A stretch of DNA of 11,761 nt from Pyrobaculum sp. (GTDB taxonomy: Archaea; Thermoproteota; Thermoprotei; Thermoproteales; Thermoproteaceae), in the NCBI GenBank assembly GCA_020833205.1, contig JAJHQT010000022.1, positions 1 to 11,761 on the forward strand. The letters are read 5' to 3'. This document shows positions 1-5,180 of the stretch, one piece after another. The notes beneath the pieces are model-generated. The model searched no databases. It was not told where the DNA came from and worked only from the letters and a program-made list of their open reading frames with translations. The position numbers were made by a program, and so were the translations under genes. Each line of letters opens with the position of its first letter. Positions within the stretch are counted from its first letter, which is position 1.

Positions 1-386
1 AGCTCCCCCACGGCCGCGGCGTCTGCGAACTCCGCCAGCGGCTCCGGATTGGCGGCAATGGGCGGCCCCCCGACGACCAGCTTCGGCCTCCTCCGGTCCG
101 CCGCGCGTGGAGGTATGCCGGCGTCTATCAACATCTTGACTAGGTTTACGTAGTCCAGCTCGTAGTGAACCGTGGCCACCACGTAGTCGAAGTGGCTCAG
201 CGGCGTGCCGTCTTCCAGGCCGCGGGGCCCCCGATCGGCCGTGAAGCGCTCCACGTAGAAGCCCTCGTCTTGGAGCTTGAAGTAAAGCATGTGGTATACG
301 GCTGAGGACATCGCCACCTGATAGGCGGAGGGGTACAAGAGCGCCACCTTCACGGCGGCTTTGCGGTAGGCGACGCGGCGCACCAC
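1..386 (-). CDS. Radical SAM protein with B12-binding-type N-terminal domain (partial, C-terminus beyond left edge)
   Basis: Reading the minus strand from tandem GTG codons at 386 and 383 gives an open frame that runs off the window (about 128 codons seen); an in-frame TAA lies upstream at about 407. The protein begins with the Rossmann-like strand VKVALLYPSAYQVAMSS, then has HFDYVVATVHYELDYVN, and near the edge LVVGGPPIAANPEPL followed by a D...GE motif. This pattern (GGPP, NPEPL, VGE) is typical of the cobalamin-binding-like N-terminal half of archaeal B12-binding/radical SAM proteins. The CxxxCxxC cluster would lie beyond the edge, so the radical SAM half is inferred. A TATA-like TTTTTAAA at 411-404 (minus) lies 24-27 nt before the two GTGs, so the mRNA is probably leaderless. 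The reaction and substrate are unknown. Which GTG is used cannot be decided. Confidence 0.8.
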   Translation of the reverse strand, partial: MVRRVAYRKAAVKVALLYPSAYQVAMSSAVYHMLYFKLQDEGFYVERFTADRGPRGLEDGTPLSHFDYVVATVHYELDYVNLVKMLIDAGIPPRAADRRRPKLVVGGPPIAANPEPLAEFADAAAVGE

Positions 387-387
387 G

Positions 388-411
388 GTTTTAAACTTCT
401 CACTTTAAAAA
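388..411. promoter_or_regulatory. Interlocked divergent TATA boxes for the 386(-) and 415(+) genes
   Basis: On the plus strand TTTTAAA at 389-395 lies 26 nt before the GTG at 415. On the minus strand TTTTTAAAG at 411-403 lies 24-27 nt before the GTGs at 386/383. Only 28 nt separate the two start codons. If both transcripts are leaderless, as spacing elsewhere in the window suggests, each TATA box adjoins the start site of the opposite gene, so the two initiation complexes could hardly assemble together. The boxes are seen directly; the promoter function is inferred. Confidence 0.6.
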
Positions 412-414
412 CCC

Positions 415-852
415 GTGGATCTGTTAAGACTATTGCGGAAGGGGGAGTACATTACGTATGTCATAGTCCCGTTTTTAACGGCGTTGTTGCTGGTTCTTTC
501 GCTTTACCTCGCCTTTTTCCGCCTCGCCGAGCTCTACACAGCGGTCTCGGCACATCACGACGCGCTTGCACAAGCTATCTACAACGCGCTCTCCGACATC
601 TTTCTCGTCATTGTCTTCATCGAACTCATCGACACCTTTATAACATACATCGAACAGAGACGAATAGTTGTGTATAAGATCATAGACGTGGCCCTGGTGG
701 CCCTCGCGAGAGAACTCTTTATATATCTGGCGCCGGTGAACAAGGAGTTTCAATTTGACAAAGCCGTCGCCATTGTGGCGGCGACGTTTGTGGTCGGCGT
801 TGTGGACTACCTACAGCGCAAGGCGCTGAGACCCGAGACGCGGAGGAGGTAA
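415..852 (+). CDS. PsiE-like four-helix integral membrane protein
   Basis: 145 residues starting at GTG 415. Four hydrophobic segments are visible at about residues 12-36, 56-77, 84-105 and 114-132, with a basic N-terminus and a very basic C-terminus (RRR). The order LVIVFIELIDTFITYIE, then VYKIIDVALVALAREL, then a third helix ending DYLQRK, resembles the phosphate-starvation-inducible PsiE family, where an acidic helix is followed by a conserved ALxAxxRE/K segment. PsiE's molecular function is not known, and the family assignment here comes from pattern recognition only. It probably sits in the cytoplasmic membrane. The gene has its own TATA box and is divergent from a radical SAM gene. The next gene (rps24e) starts 31 nt after its stop with a separate TATA box, so this is likely a single-gene transcript. 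Confidence 0.65.
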   Translation: MDLLRLLRKGEYITYVIVPFLTALLLVLSLYLAFFRLAELYTAVSAHHDALAQAIYNALSDIFLVIVFIELIDTFITYIEQRRIVVYKIIDVALVALARELFIYLAPVNKEFQFDKAVAIVAATFVVGVVDYLQRKALRPETRRR

Positions 853-863
853 AAATTTATTAA
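851..863 (+). promoter_or_regulatory. TATA-like promoter of rps24e-rps27ae
   Basis: AAAAATTTATTAA overlaps the stop of the preceding gene. The first T of TTTATTAA (856) is 28 nt before the GTG at 884, a spacing that predicts a leaderless ribosomal-protein mRNA. No Shine-Dalgarno-like sequence lies just before the GTG, which supports this. Confidence 0.6.
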
Positions 864-883
864 CGGACCCCTTTCGTGCTTCC

Positions 884-1246
884 GTGTCTCAGTCTTTCAA
901 CATTCTGAATATTAGAGAAAATAAACTGCTGGGGAGGAGAGAGGCTTTAGTAGAGGCTTTGCATCCCAACGCATCTACCCCCACTAGACAGGCGGTTAGG
1001 GAGTGGGTGGCTAAACAACTAGGCGTAGACGTCGCCAACGTGTTTGTAAGAAGAATAAGGACTAGTTACGGCGTTGGGAGGTCTATAGCTGAGGTGCACA
1101 TATACGGCGACTCAAAGCTGGCAAGAGTTCTAGAGCCTTTATACATCCTCGCCAGGAACCTCGGCGAGGAGGGAAAGAAGTTGCTAGAGGAGGTGAGAAA
1201 GAGAAGAGCCGAACGTAGAGAGAAGAGGAGAAAGAGGAAGAAGTAG
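884..1246 (+). CDS. rps24e: 30S ribosomal protein S24e
   Basis: 120 residues from GTG 884, a typical length for archaeal S24e. Family hallmarks are the N-terminal [20 protein letters not shown] strand region, [20 protein letters not shown], and the [17 protein letters not shown] segment in the middle. The C-terminus from about residue 98 is a Lys/Arg/Glu-rich helix ending RRKRKK, expected to contact rRNA. S24e is a small-subunit protein shared by archaea and eukaryotes and absent from bacteria. The stop is followed after one nucleotide by the ATG of rps27ae, so the two are co-transcribed. The gene appears intact. Confidence 0.96.
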   Translation: MSQSFNILNIRENKLLGRREALVEALHPNASTPTRQAVREWVAKQLGVDVANVFVRRIRTSYGVGRSIAEVHIYGDSKLARVLEPLYILARNLGEEGKKLLEEVRKRRAERREKRRKRKK

Positions 1247-1247
1247 T

Positions 1248-1445
1248 ATGTCTAAGAAGACGCCGGCCCAGAAGGAGAAGAAGCTCCCCCGCGCCGCCAC
1301 TTGGTACGAGCTGGACCTCCAGAAGGGCGTGTTCCGCTTCAAGAACAAGTTCTGCCCCAAGTGCGGCTCCGTGATGGCTTTCCACAAAGAGCCGGTGCCT
1401 CGGTGGCACTGCGGCAGGTGCGGCTTTACTCAGTTCCAGAGGTAG
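1248..1445 (+). CDS. rps27ae: 30S ribosomal protein S27ae (zinc-ribbon)
   Basis: 65 residues from ATG 1248, one nucleotide after the S24e stop. It has a basic N-terminal tail, then a zinc ribbon formed by C36-P-K-C39 and C55-G-R-C58, 16 residues apart and separated by [14 protein letters not shown]. The sequence FCPKCGS...[10 protein letters not shown] is diagnostic of archaeal S27ae, the unfused counterpart of the eukaryotic ubiquitin-S27a fusion; there is no ubiquitin part here. Having no promoter space of its own, it is probably translated from the rps24e mRNA; the purine-rich end of rps24e (GAGGAGAAAGAGGAAGAAG) could provide ribosome binding. The rps24e-rps27ae-kae1 order is a known archaeal neighbourhood. 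Confidence 0.97.
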   Translation: MSKKTPAQKEKKLPRAATWYELDLQKGVFRFKNKFCPKCGSVMAFHKEPVPRWHCGRCGFTQFQR

Positions 1446-1446
1446 T

Positions 1447-1460
1447 CTTTTATCTATATT
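1447..1460 (+). promoter_or_regulatory. TATA-like promoter of kae1
   Basis: CTTTTATCTATATT follows the rps27ae stop. The first T of TTTTATC (1448) is 26 nt before the ATG at 1474, matching the leaderless spacing seen for other genes here. Kae1 may therefore be transcribed independently of the ribosomal protein pair, or from both promoters. Confidence 0.55.
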
Positions 1461-1473
1461 CACGTCTCTATCG

Positions 1474-2502
1474 ATGGGATCAGCTCTGGTGGTTCTTGGC
1501 GTAGAGTCCACGGCACATACCATAAGTCTTGGTCTTGTGGTAGATGGACAGATCTTGGGACAGGTTGGGAAGACCTACGTGCCGCCAAGCGGCGCGGGGA
1601 TCCACCCCCGGGAGGCGGCTGAGCACCACGCCCGCCACGCGCCGGCGCTTCTGCGTCAGCTTCTTGAGAGGTATGGACTTCGGGTTTCTGATATAGACGT
1701 TGTGGCGTATGCGGCGGGGCCTGGGCTGGGGCCTGCCTTGAGGATTGGCGCCGTGTTGGCGCGGGCCTTGGCGATTAGGCTAGGCGTGCCTCTTGTGCCT
1801 GTGCACCACGGCGTCGCCCACATCGAGGTGGCTAGGTACGCCACGGCCTCCTGCGACCCCCTGGTGCTTCTGGTGTCGGGAGGCCACACCATGATTGTGG
1901 GCTTCTCAGACGGCCGCTATAGGGTCTTTGGAGAGACTCTCGACGTGGCCATCGGCAACGCCATCGACATGTTCGCAAGAGAGATGGGGCTGGGGTTCCC
2001 GGGGGTGCCCGCCGTAGAGAAATGCGGCGAGTCCGCGGACACGGTCTTGGCCTTCCCCATGCCCATCGTGGGGCAGGACCTCTCCTACGCGGGGCTTACC
2101 ACATACGCCCTTCAGCTGGTGAAGAGGGGGGTGCCGCTGCCCGTGGTGTGTAAGTCGTTGGTGGAGACGGCCTACTACATGCTGGCCGAGGTGACGGAGA
2201 GAGCGCTCGCCTTCACCAAGAAGCGGGAGCTCGTTGTGGCGGGAGGCGTGGCGAGGAGCCGACGGCTGAGAGAGGTGTTGGAGGCTGTGGGGAGGGAGCA
2301 CGGCGCCGTGGTCAAGGTGGTGCCGGACGAATACGCCGGAGACAACGGAGCCATGATCGCGCTCACCGGCTACTACACGTATAGAGCCGGCGTCTACACG
2401 ACGCCAGAGCGCAGCTTCGTGCGTCAACGGTGGCGGCTCGACAGCGTCGACGTGCCGTGGTTCCACGACCTCTGCATCAACGTCACAAATAAAAAGGATT
2501 GA
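1474..2502 (+). CDS. kae1: tRNA N6-threonylcarbamoyladenosine (t6A) synthase catalytic subunit Kae1 (KEOPS)
   Basis: 342 residues, the usual size of archaeal Kae1 without a fused Bud32 kinase. It is an ASKHA-fold ATPase. Visible motifs are the phosphate-1 loop GVESTAHT (9-16), GPGLGPALRIG (82-92), the metal-binding H112-GVA-H116 in VHHGVAHIE, the nucleotide loop LVSGGHT (133-139), GETLDVAIGNAID (153-165), DLSYAGL (202-208), GGVARSRRLRE (257-267), and D290 in GDNGAMIA, the third metal ligand. Kae1 transfers the threonylcarbamoyl group from its adenylate to A37 of ANN-decoding tRNAs, working with Bud32, Cgi121 and Pcc1; none of these is in the window. The neighbouring S24e/S27ae genes fit its translation role. 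The start is fixed by the TATA spacing and by V-x-G-V-E-S-T close to the N-terminus. Older annotations call it an O-sialoglycoprotein endopeptidase. Confidence 0.96.
   Translation: MGSALVVLGVESTAHTISLGLVVDGQILGQVGKTYVPPSGAGIHPREAAEHHARHAPALLRQLLERYGLRVSDIDVVAYAAGPGLGPALRIGAVLARALAIRLGVPLVPVHHGVAHIEVARYATASCDPLVLLVSGGHTMIVGFSDGRYRVFGETLDVAIGNAIDMFAREMGLGFPGVPAVEKCGESADTVLAFPMPIVGQDLSYAGLTTYALQLVKRGVPLPVVCKSLVETAYYMLAEVTERALAFTKKRELVVAGGVARSRRLREVLEAVGREHGAVVKVVPDEYAGDNGAMIALTGYYTYRAGVYTTPERSFVRQRWRLDSVDVPWFHDLCINVTNKKD
2486..2498 (+). promoter_or_regulatory. TATA-like promoter inside the end of kae1
   Basis: CAAATAAAAAGG lies in the last codons of kae1, with its central T (2490) 25 nt before the ATG at 2515. 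The spacing matches the other leaderless starts in the window. The element doubles as coding sequence for the kae1 C-terminal NKKD, so it could be incidental. Confidence 0.4.
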
Positions 2503-2514
2503 TAAAACAGGGTC

Positions 2515-2853
2515 ATGAGGCCGTACGTTACGGCTTTGGTTCTGGTGGCAGTTGGGACAGTCTTAGTCGCCTTCGCCGTGGTGAATGCGTTGCTTCTCTA
2601 CTACGCCGGGGTGCCTAAGACGGCTCTCAACGTGACGGCGCCTTTTGTGGGGCAGATGAAGATACAAGGCGTCCCAGATCCCTACTACGTGGGGGTCGGC
2701 GTGTTGAGGGGTGTGTTGCTCTTGGCCCTCGGCCTCATCGGGGGGAAGCTGATCGAAGTCGGCCTCGCCGAGTGGCGGGAGCGGAGGCGGGAAGAGGCGT
2801 TGCGCAACTACTACGAGCAGTATCAATATGGCTATCAATACCAACAGTATTGA
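2515..2853 (+). CDS. Small two-helix membrane protein with Tyr/Gln-rich tail, unknown function
   Basis: 112 residues from ATG 2515, 12 nt after the kae1 stop. Hydrophobic segments lie at about 4-30 and 57-79, separated by an approximately 25-residue outside-type loop (GVPKTALNVTAPFVGQMK, PDPYYVG). After helix two comes a charged segment AEWRERRREEA, which predicts a cytoplasmic C-terminus. The last 14 residues hold seven tyrosines and five glutamines. I do not recognise a family. The base composition matches its neighbours, so it looks like a native gene, not an accidental frame. Its last 26 nt overlap the next gene, which starts in another frame inside the Tyr/Gln tail, so the two are probably expressed together. 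A promoter-like element lies in the end of kae1. The tail could be a low-complexity interaction segment, which is speculation. Confidence 0.7.
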   Translation: MRPYVTALVLVAVGTVLVAFAVVNALLLYYAGVPKTALNVTAPFVGQMKIQGVPDPYYVGVGVLRGVLLLALGLIGGKLIEVGLAEWRERRREEALRNYYEQYQYGYQYQQY

Positions 2854-3151
2854 CGAAGTTGTGAGGGCCTACTTCGAGAGGCTTGAGGAGCGTGGGCTTG
2901 GGGAGTGGGTGGATAAGGTGTTTCCCAACGAGTCTGTTTTTGAGGAGATTAGGAGGCTGGCTGGCCTCTCGGCGGAGGAGGTGGTGGAGCGCCTAACGCA
3001 GGCGGTGTCGGAGAGGCTTCTGCCGGAGGTGGCTGAGGAGGTGGTGGGGGTCCCAAGGTCCGCGGCGGTGTGGTATCTGGCGAGGCGGATCGCCATGTGG
3101 TATCTTCAACTGGCCGAGGAGCTGGGCGTGGTGAGAGGCGTCTGGAGATAG
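2828..3151 (+). CDS. Small soluble, mostly helical protein, unknown function
   Basis: 107 residues if started at ATG 2828, overlapping the preceding gene by 26 nt. The sequence is acidic and predicted mainly helical (VVRAYFERLEERGLGEWVDKV, then LSAEEVVERLTQAVSERLLPEVAEEVV), ending in an aromatic helix AVWYLARRIAMWYLQLAEEL. It has no cysteines, no membrane segment and no motif I recognise. The overlap suggests translational coupling with the membrane protein. A GTG at 2861 would be a non-overlapping alternative start, removing about 11 residues; no clear Shine-Dalgarno sequence or TATA box decides between them. Its last 46 nt are antisense to the end of the radical SAM gene at 3106-4347. Confidence 0.6.
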   Translation: MAINTNSIDEVVRAYFERLEERGLGEWVDKVFPNESVFEEIRRLAGLSAEEVVERLTQAVSERLLPEVAEEVVGVPRSAAVWYLARRIAMWYLQLAEELGVVRGVWR

Positions 3152-4347
3152 CGACGAAGCTCTTCATATGTCTTTATGATCTCTCTGCTCAGCTCTATCT
3201 GCTCGCGCCAGTACCCCTCCACCTTTTTCCTATGACTCTTTATGAACTCGTCGTAGAGGGGGTGGGGCGGGGCCGGCCGCAGACCCCACAGCGGGGTGCC
3301 GGGCAGAGGGATGAAGTAGTGGAGACGGATGTGGGCGCCCATGGCGACTAGCTTCTCCATCTCCTTCACCGTCGCGGCCACGTCTTCCTCCTCTTCCCCG
3401 GGAAGTCCGCCTATGACGTCTACCACCGGCCTGAAGCCCATGGAGACCGCAGTCTTAACAGCCTCCTCCACGGCGGCTACGTCGTGGCCTCTCTTCACGG
3501 CCTTCAATAGTCTTTCTGAGGCTGTCTGGAGGCCGAAGGAGAGGCGGCGGTTGGCGACGTAGGGTCTTATAGCCCTGAGGACGTCCCTAGTCACAGTCTC
3601 GGGGCGGGTCTCTGAGGGGAAGGTGCCGAGGTAGGGCCGCCCCCCTGTCTCTCTCACGGCCTTTAGGAGGGACACCAAAGCGTCTACGTTGGGCGTCTTG
3701 CCGTCTTCAGAGCCGTATAGGAAGCCCACAGGCGCGATGAACCTAATGTCGCCGTGTCCCCTGGCCACGTAGATTCTAGCCAAAGCCGCCACGATGTCCA
3801 CAGGCCTGTACCTCACGGGGCCCTGGGTCCAGGTCTGACAGAAGGCGCATCTATAGGGACATGACCTCATTATCTCGATGGGCGGATATATGGCAAGAGC
3901 CTCGCTATAGGTCTTCTGCGTCAACTCCACGTAGACCCGGCGGCCGGCCTTGACCCTGCCGTCTTTCACAGTTACAGTGTTTGGAGGCACGTCGTGGGTT
4001 AGCCCAAGCTCTCTTTCCACGATCACAGGCAACGCCGCCTCGCCGTCGCCCACAACCACGTACTTAACGCCAAGCTTCACTAAGGTGATGGGGTCTCCTG
4101 CGGCATGCGGTCCGCCGGCGACGACGGGAAATCTAGAAGCCACGGCAGCCACTTCACGCCAGTGGCTGACAAAGACAGGCGTGGAGAGGCTGTAGAGAAT
4201 CAACACCTCTTCGCCTCTGGCCTTGAGGGCTTGCGCATCGGCGAGGGGGTCTCTGGTTGGGAGTACTTTGTGTTTGTCTTCCACAGGCGCCACTGCGTAG
4301 GCCATGCCGTTGTTAGGGCCGTCGAAGAGCCGGGCGAGGAGAATCAC
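3106..4347 (-). CDS. B12-binding-domain/radical SAM protein
   Basis: 413 residues from GTG 4347 on the minus strand. Residues 1-110 form the cobalamin-binding-like Rossmann domain, with VVAGGPHAAGDP (75-86) and VVVGDGEAALP (97-107). The usual DxHxxG cobalamin motif is not seen, so B12 binding itself is uncertain. Residues 155-350 carry the radical SAM barrel. The [4Fe-4S] ligands are C163, C167 and C170 in SCPYRCAFC; further motifs are FGLQTASERLLKAVKRGH (271-288) and GLPGEEEEDV (314-323). This resembles the archaeal B12-binding/radical SAM group typified by MJ_1487. Substrate and product are unknown. It is a second member of the same broad superfamily as the gene at the left edge. The last 15 codons (LQTPLTTPSSSAS region) lie antisense to the convergent gene and look like an unstructured extension. 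A TATA-like TATAAAT at 4372-4366 (minus) is 25 nt before the GTG. Confidence 0.9.
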   Translation of the reverse strand: MILLARLFDGPNNGMAYAVAPVEDKHKVLPTRDPLADAQALKARGEEVLILYSLSTPVFVSHWREVAAVASRFPVVAGGPHAAGDPITLVKLGVKYVVVGDGEAALPVIVERELGLTHDVPPNTVTVKDGRVKAGRRVYVELTQKTYSEALAIYPPIEIMRSCPYRCAFCQTWTQGPVRYRPVDIVAALARIYVARGHGDIRFIAPVGFLYGSEDGKTPNVDALVSLLKAVRETGGRPYLGTFPSETRPETVTRDVLRAIRPYVANRRLSFGLQTASERLLKAVKRGHDVAAVEEAVKTAVSMGFRPVVDVIGGLPGEEEEDVAATVKEMEKLVAMGAHIRLHYFIPLPGTPLWGLRPAPPHPLYDEFIKSHRKKVEGYWREQIELSREIIKTYEELRRYLQTPLTTPSSSAS

Positions 4348-4373
4348 AATTTATTACCCTACCCGATTTATAC
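4348..4373. promoter_or_regulatory. Interlocked divergent TATA boxes for the 4347(-) and 4374(+) genes
   Basis: The 26 nt between two divergent GTG starts contain TTTATTA (4350-4356, plus) 24 nt before GTG 4374, and TATAAAT (4372-4366, minus) 25 nt before GTG 4347. Both promoters occupy the same few helical turns, with each box touching the opposite start codon. This repeats the arrangement at 388-411. Confidence 0.6.
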
Positions 4374-5066
4374 GTGTATCTCGCCTACGTCCGCGGGCCT
4401 CCAGTAGCTGTATTTGCAGGCTCTTGGCTGTGTTCAAAATCGCCGGTGGACGGGACGCCCATAGCGCTCGGCGAGCCTTTCGGCGACTGCGACCCCGCAG
4501 TGGCGCGCCTCATGTCAATAGCCACTACTGTGCGTATGGCTAAGGCCTATGGAGCGAGAGTATTCGTGAGCAGAGAGCTAGGCGAAGACGAGGTAGATGC
4601 GGCGTTTGCCGGCGGCGCCGACGGCGTCTTGGAGGAGTTAAAATTCTCCCGCGGAGGGTACGTCGAAGGGGTTAGGTTTGTGTTGTTGGAGCCCCGCGGC
4701 TTGGAGGAGCTCGTAAACTCCATAAGGGAAATTGCCGAGTCGGCGCGCGGGTCTTTCGACGTGCTTGTGGCAACCGAGTTTGAGAGAGTGGGGGTTTTCG
4801 CGCCTTACGTAGATGGAGTTGTGGTGGTTGGCGGGTGGGTCACCGTGGAGGTCAAGGAGGTGAAAACGCTACCAGAGGTGGGGAGGTGTCTACACTGCGG
4901 CGTTGATTATCTCATGTATAGTGGAAGTATTCGTCGATGCATATACTGCGGCCGTAGGCTTTCTAAAGTGGTGGCGTCTGTGAAGCCGCCGAGGTCTAGA
5001 GCCGTGTTTCGCTCCGTCTATAGAAAATATACAAATCTTTCAAAACTCCGGTTCAAAGTTCTGTGA
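4374..5066 (+). CDS. Unknown protein with C-terminal CxxC...CxxC zinc ribbon
   Basis: 230 residues from GTG 4374. The first 160 residues look like an alpha/beta domain, with strands such as PVAVFAGSW, ARVFVSREL, VRFVLLEP, FDVLVATEF and VDGVVVVGGW alternating with helices, but I recognise no catalytic motif. Residues 172-192 hold C172-LH-C175 and C189-IY-C192, a zinc-ribbon spacing (13 residues between pairs), followed by a strongly basic tail (KPPRSRAVFRSVYRKYTNLSKLRFK) that could contact nucleic acid. The protein resembles crenarchaeal conserved hypothetical proteins; an RNA- or DNA-related role is a guess from the ribbon and basic tail. It is divergent from, and promoter-interlocked with, the radical SAM gene. 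A TATA box at 24 nt supports the GTG start. Confidence 0.75.
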   Translation: MYLAYVRGPPVAVFAGSWLCSKSPVDGTPIALGEPFGDCDPAVARLMSIATTVRMAKAYGARVFVSRELGEDEVDAAFAGGADGVLEELKFSRGGYVEGVRFVLLEPRGLEELVNSIREIAESARGSFDVLVATEFERVGVFAPYVDGVVVVGGWVTVEVKEVKTLPEVGRCLHCGVDYLMYSGSIRRCIYCGRRLSKVVASVKPPRSRAVFRSVYRKYTNLSKLRFKVL

Positions 5067-5180
5067 CGTATTTTGCATAGATATATCCTTAACCTTTCAT
5101 TGACATAATCGTAATATATAATTATAGTATATATTTCTATATAGTGAGTTATACTTATATACCTTAGTATACTCGTCCTC
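5067..5180 (+). promoter_or_regulatory. AT-rich upstream region and TATA box of ppsA
   Basis: The 114 bp before ppsA are strikingly AT-rich compared with the flanking genes. TTATATA at 5155-5161 is 26 nt before the ATG at 5181, the spacing of a leaderless start. Upstream, 5110-5150 is a run of alternating A/T containing short self-complementary pieces such as ATAATTAT. It could be an easily melted or regulator-bound segment. The T-rich part near 5072-5100 (TATTTTGC, CCTTTCATTG) may terminate the preceding gene. No clean operator-type inverted repeat with GC character is visible. Confidence 0.5.

Noticed and set aside
1083..1523. Minus-strand ORF of 146 codons across rps24e, rps27ae and the kae1 start
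   Set aside because: It lies antisense to three genes with clear family motifs, has an arginine/leucine-rich composition typical of a shadow frame and shows no motif.
1906..2466. Minus-strand ORF of 186 codons inside kae1
   Set aside because: Entirely antisense to an intact kae1; His/Arg/Pro-rich composition with no recognisable domain.
4105..4543. Plus-strand ORFs bridging the radical SAM start and the zinc-ribbon gene
   Set aside because: They run antisense to well-motifed radical SAM sequence or in the wrong frame through the zinc-ribbon gene, with composition unlike real proteins.
5110..5150. AT palindromes upstream of ppsA considered as a specific operator
   Set aside because: Short A/T-only palindromes are expected in a tract of nearly pure A/T, so they give no specific evidence.
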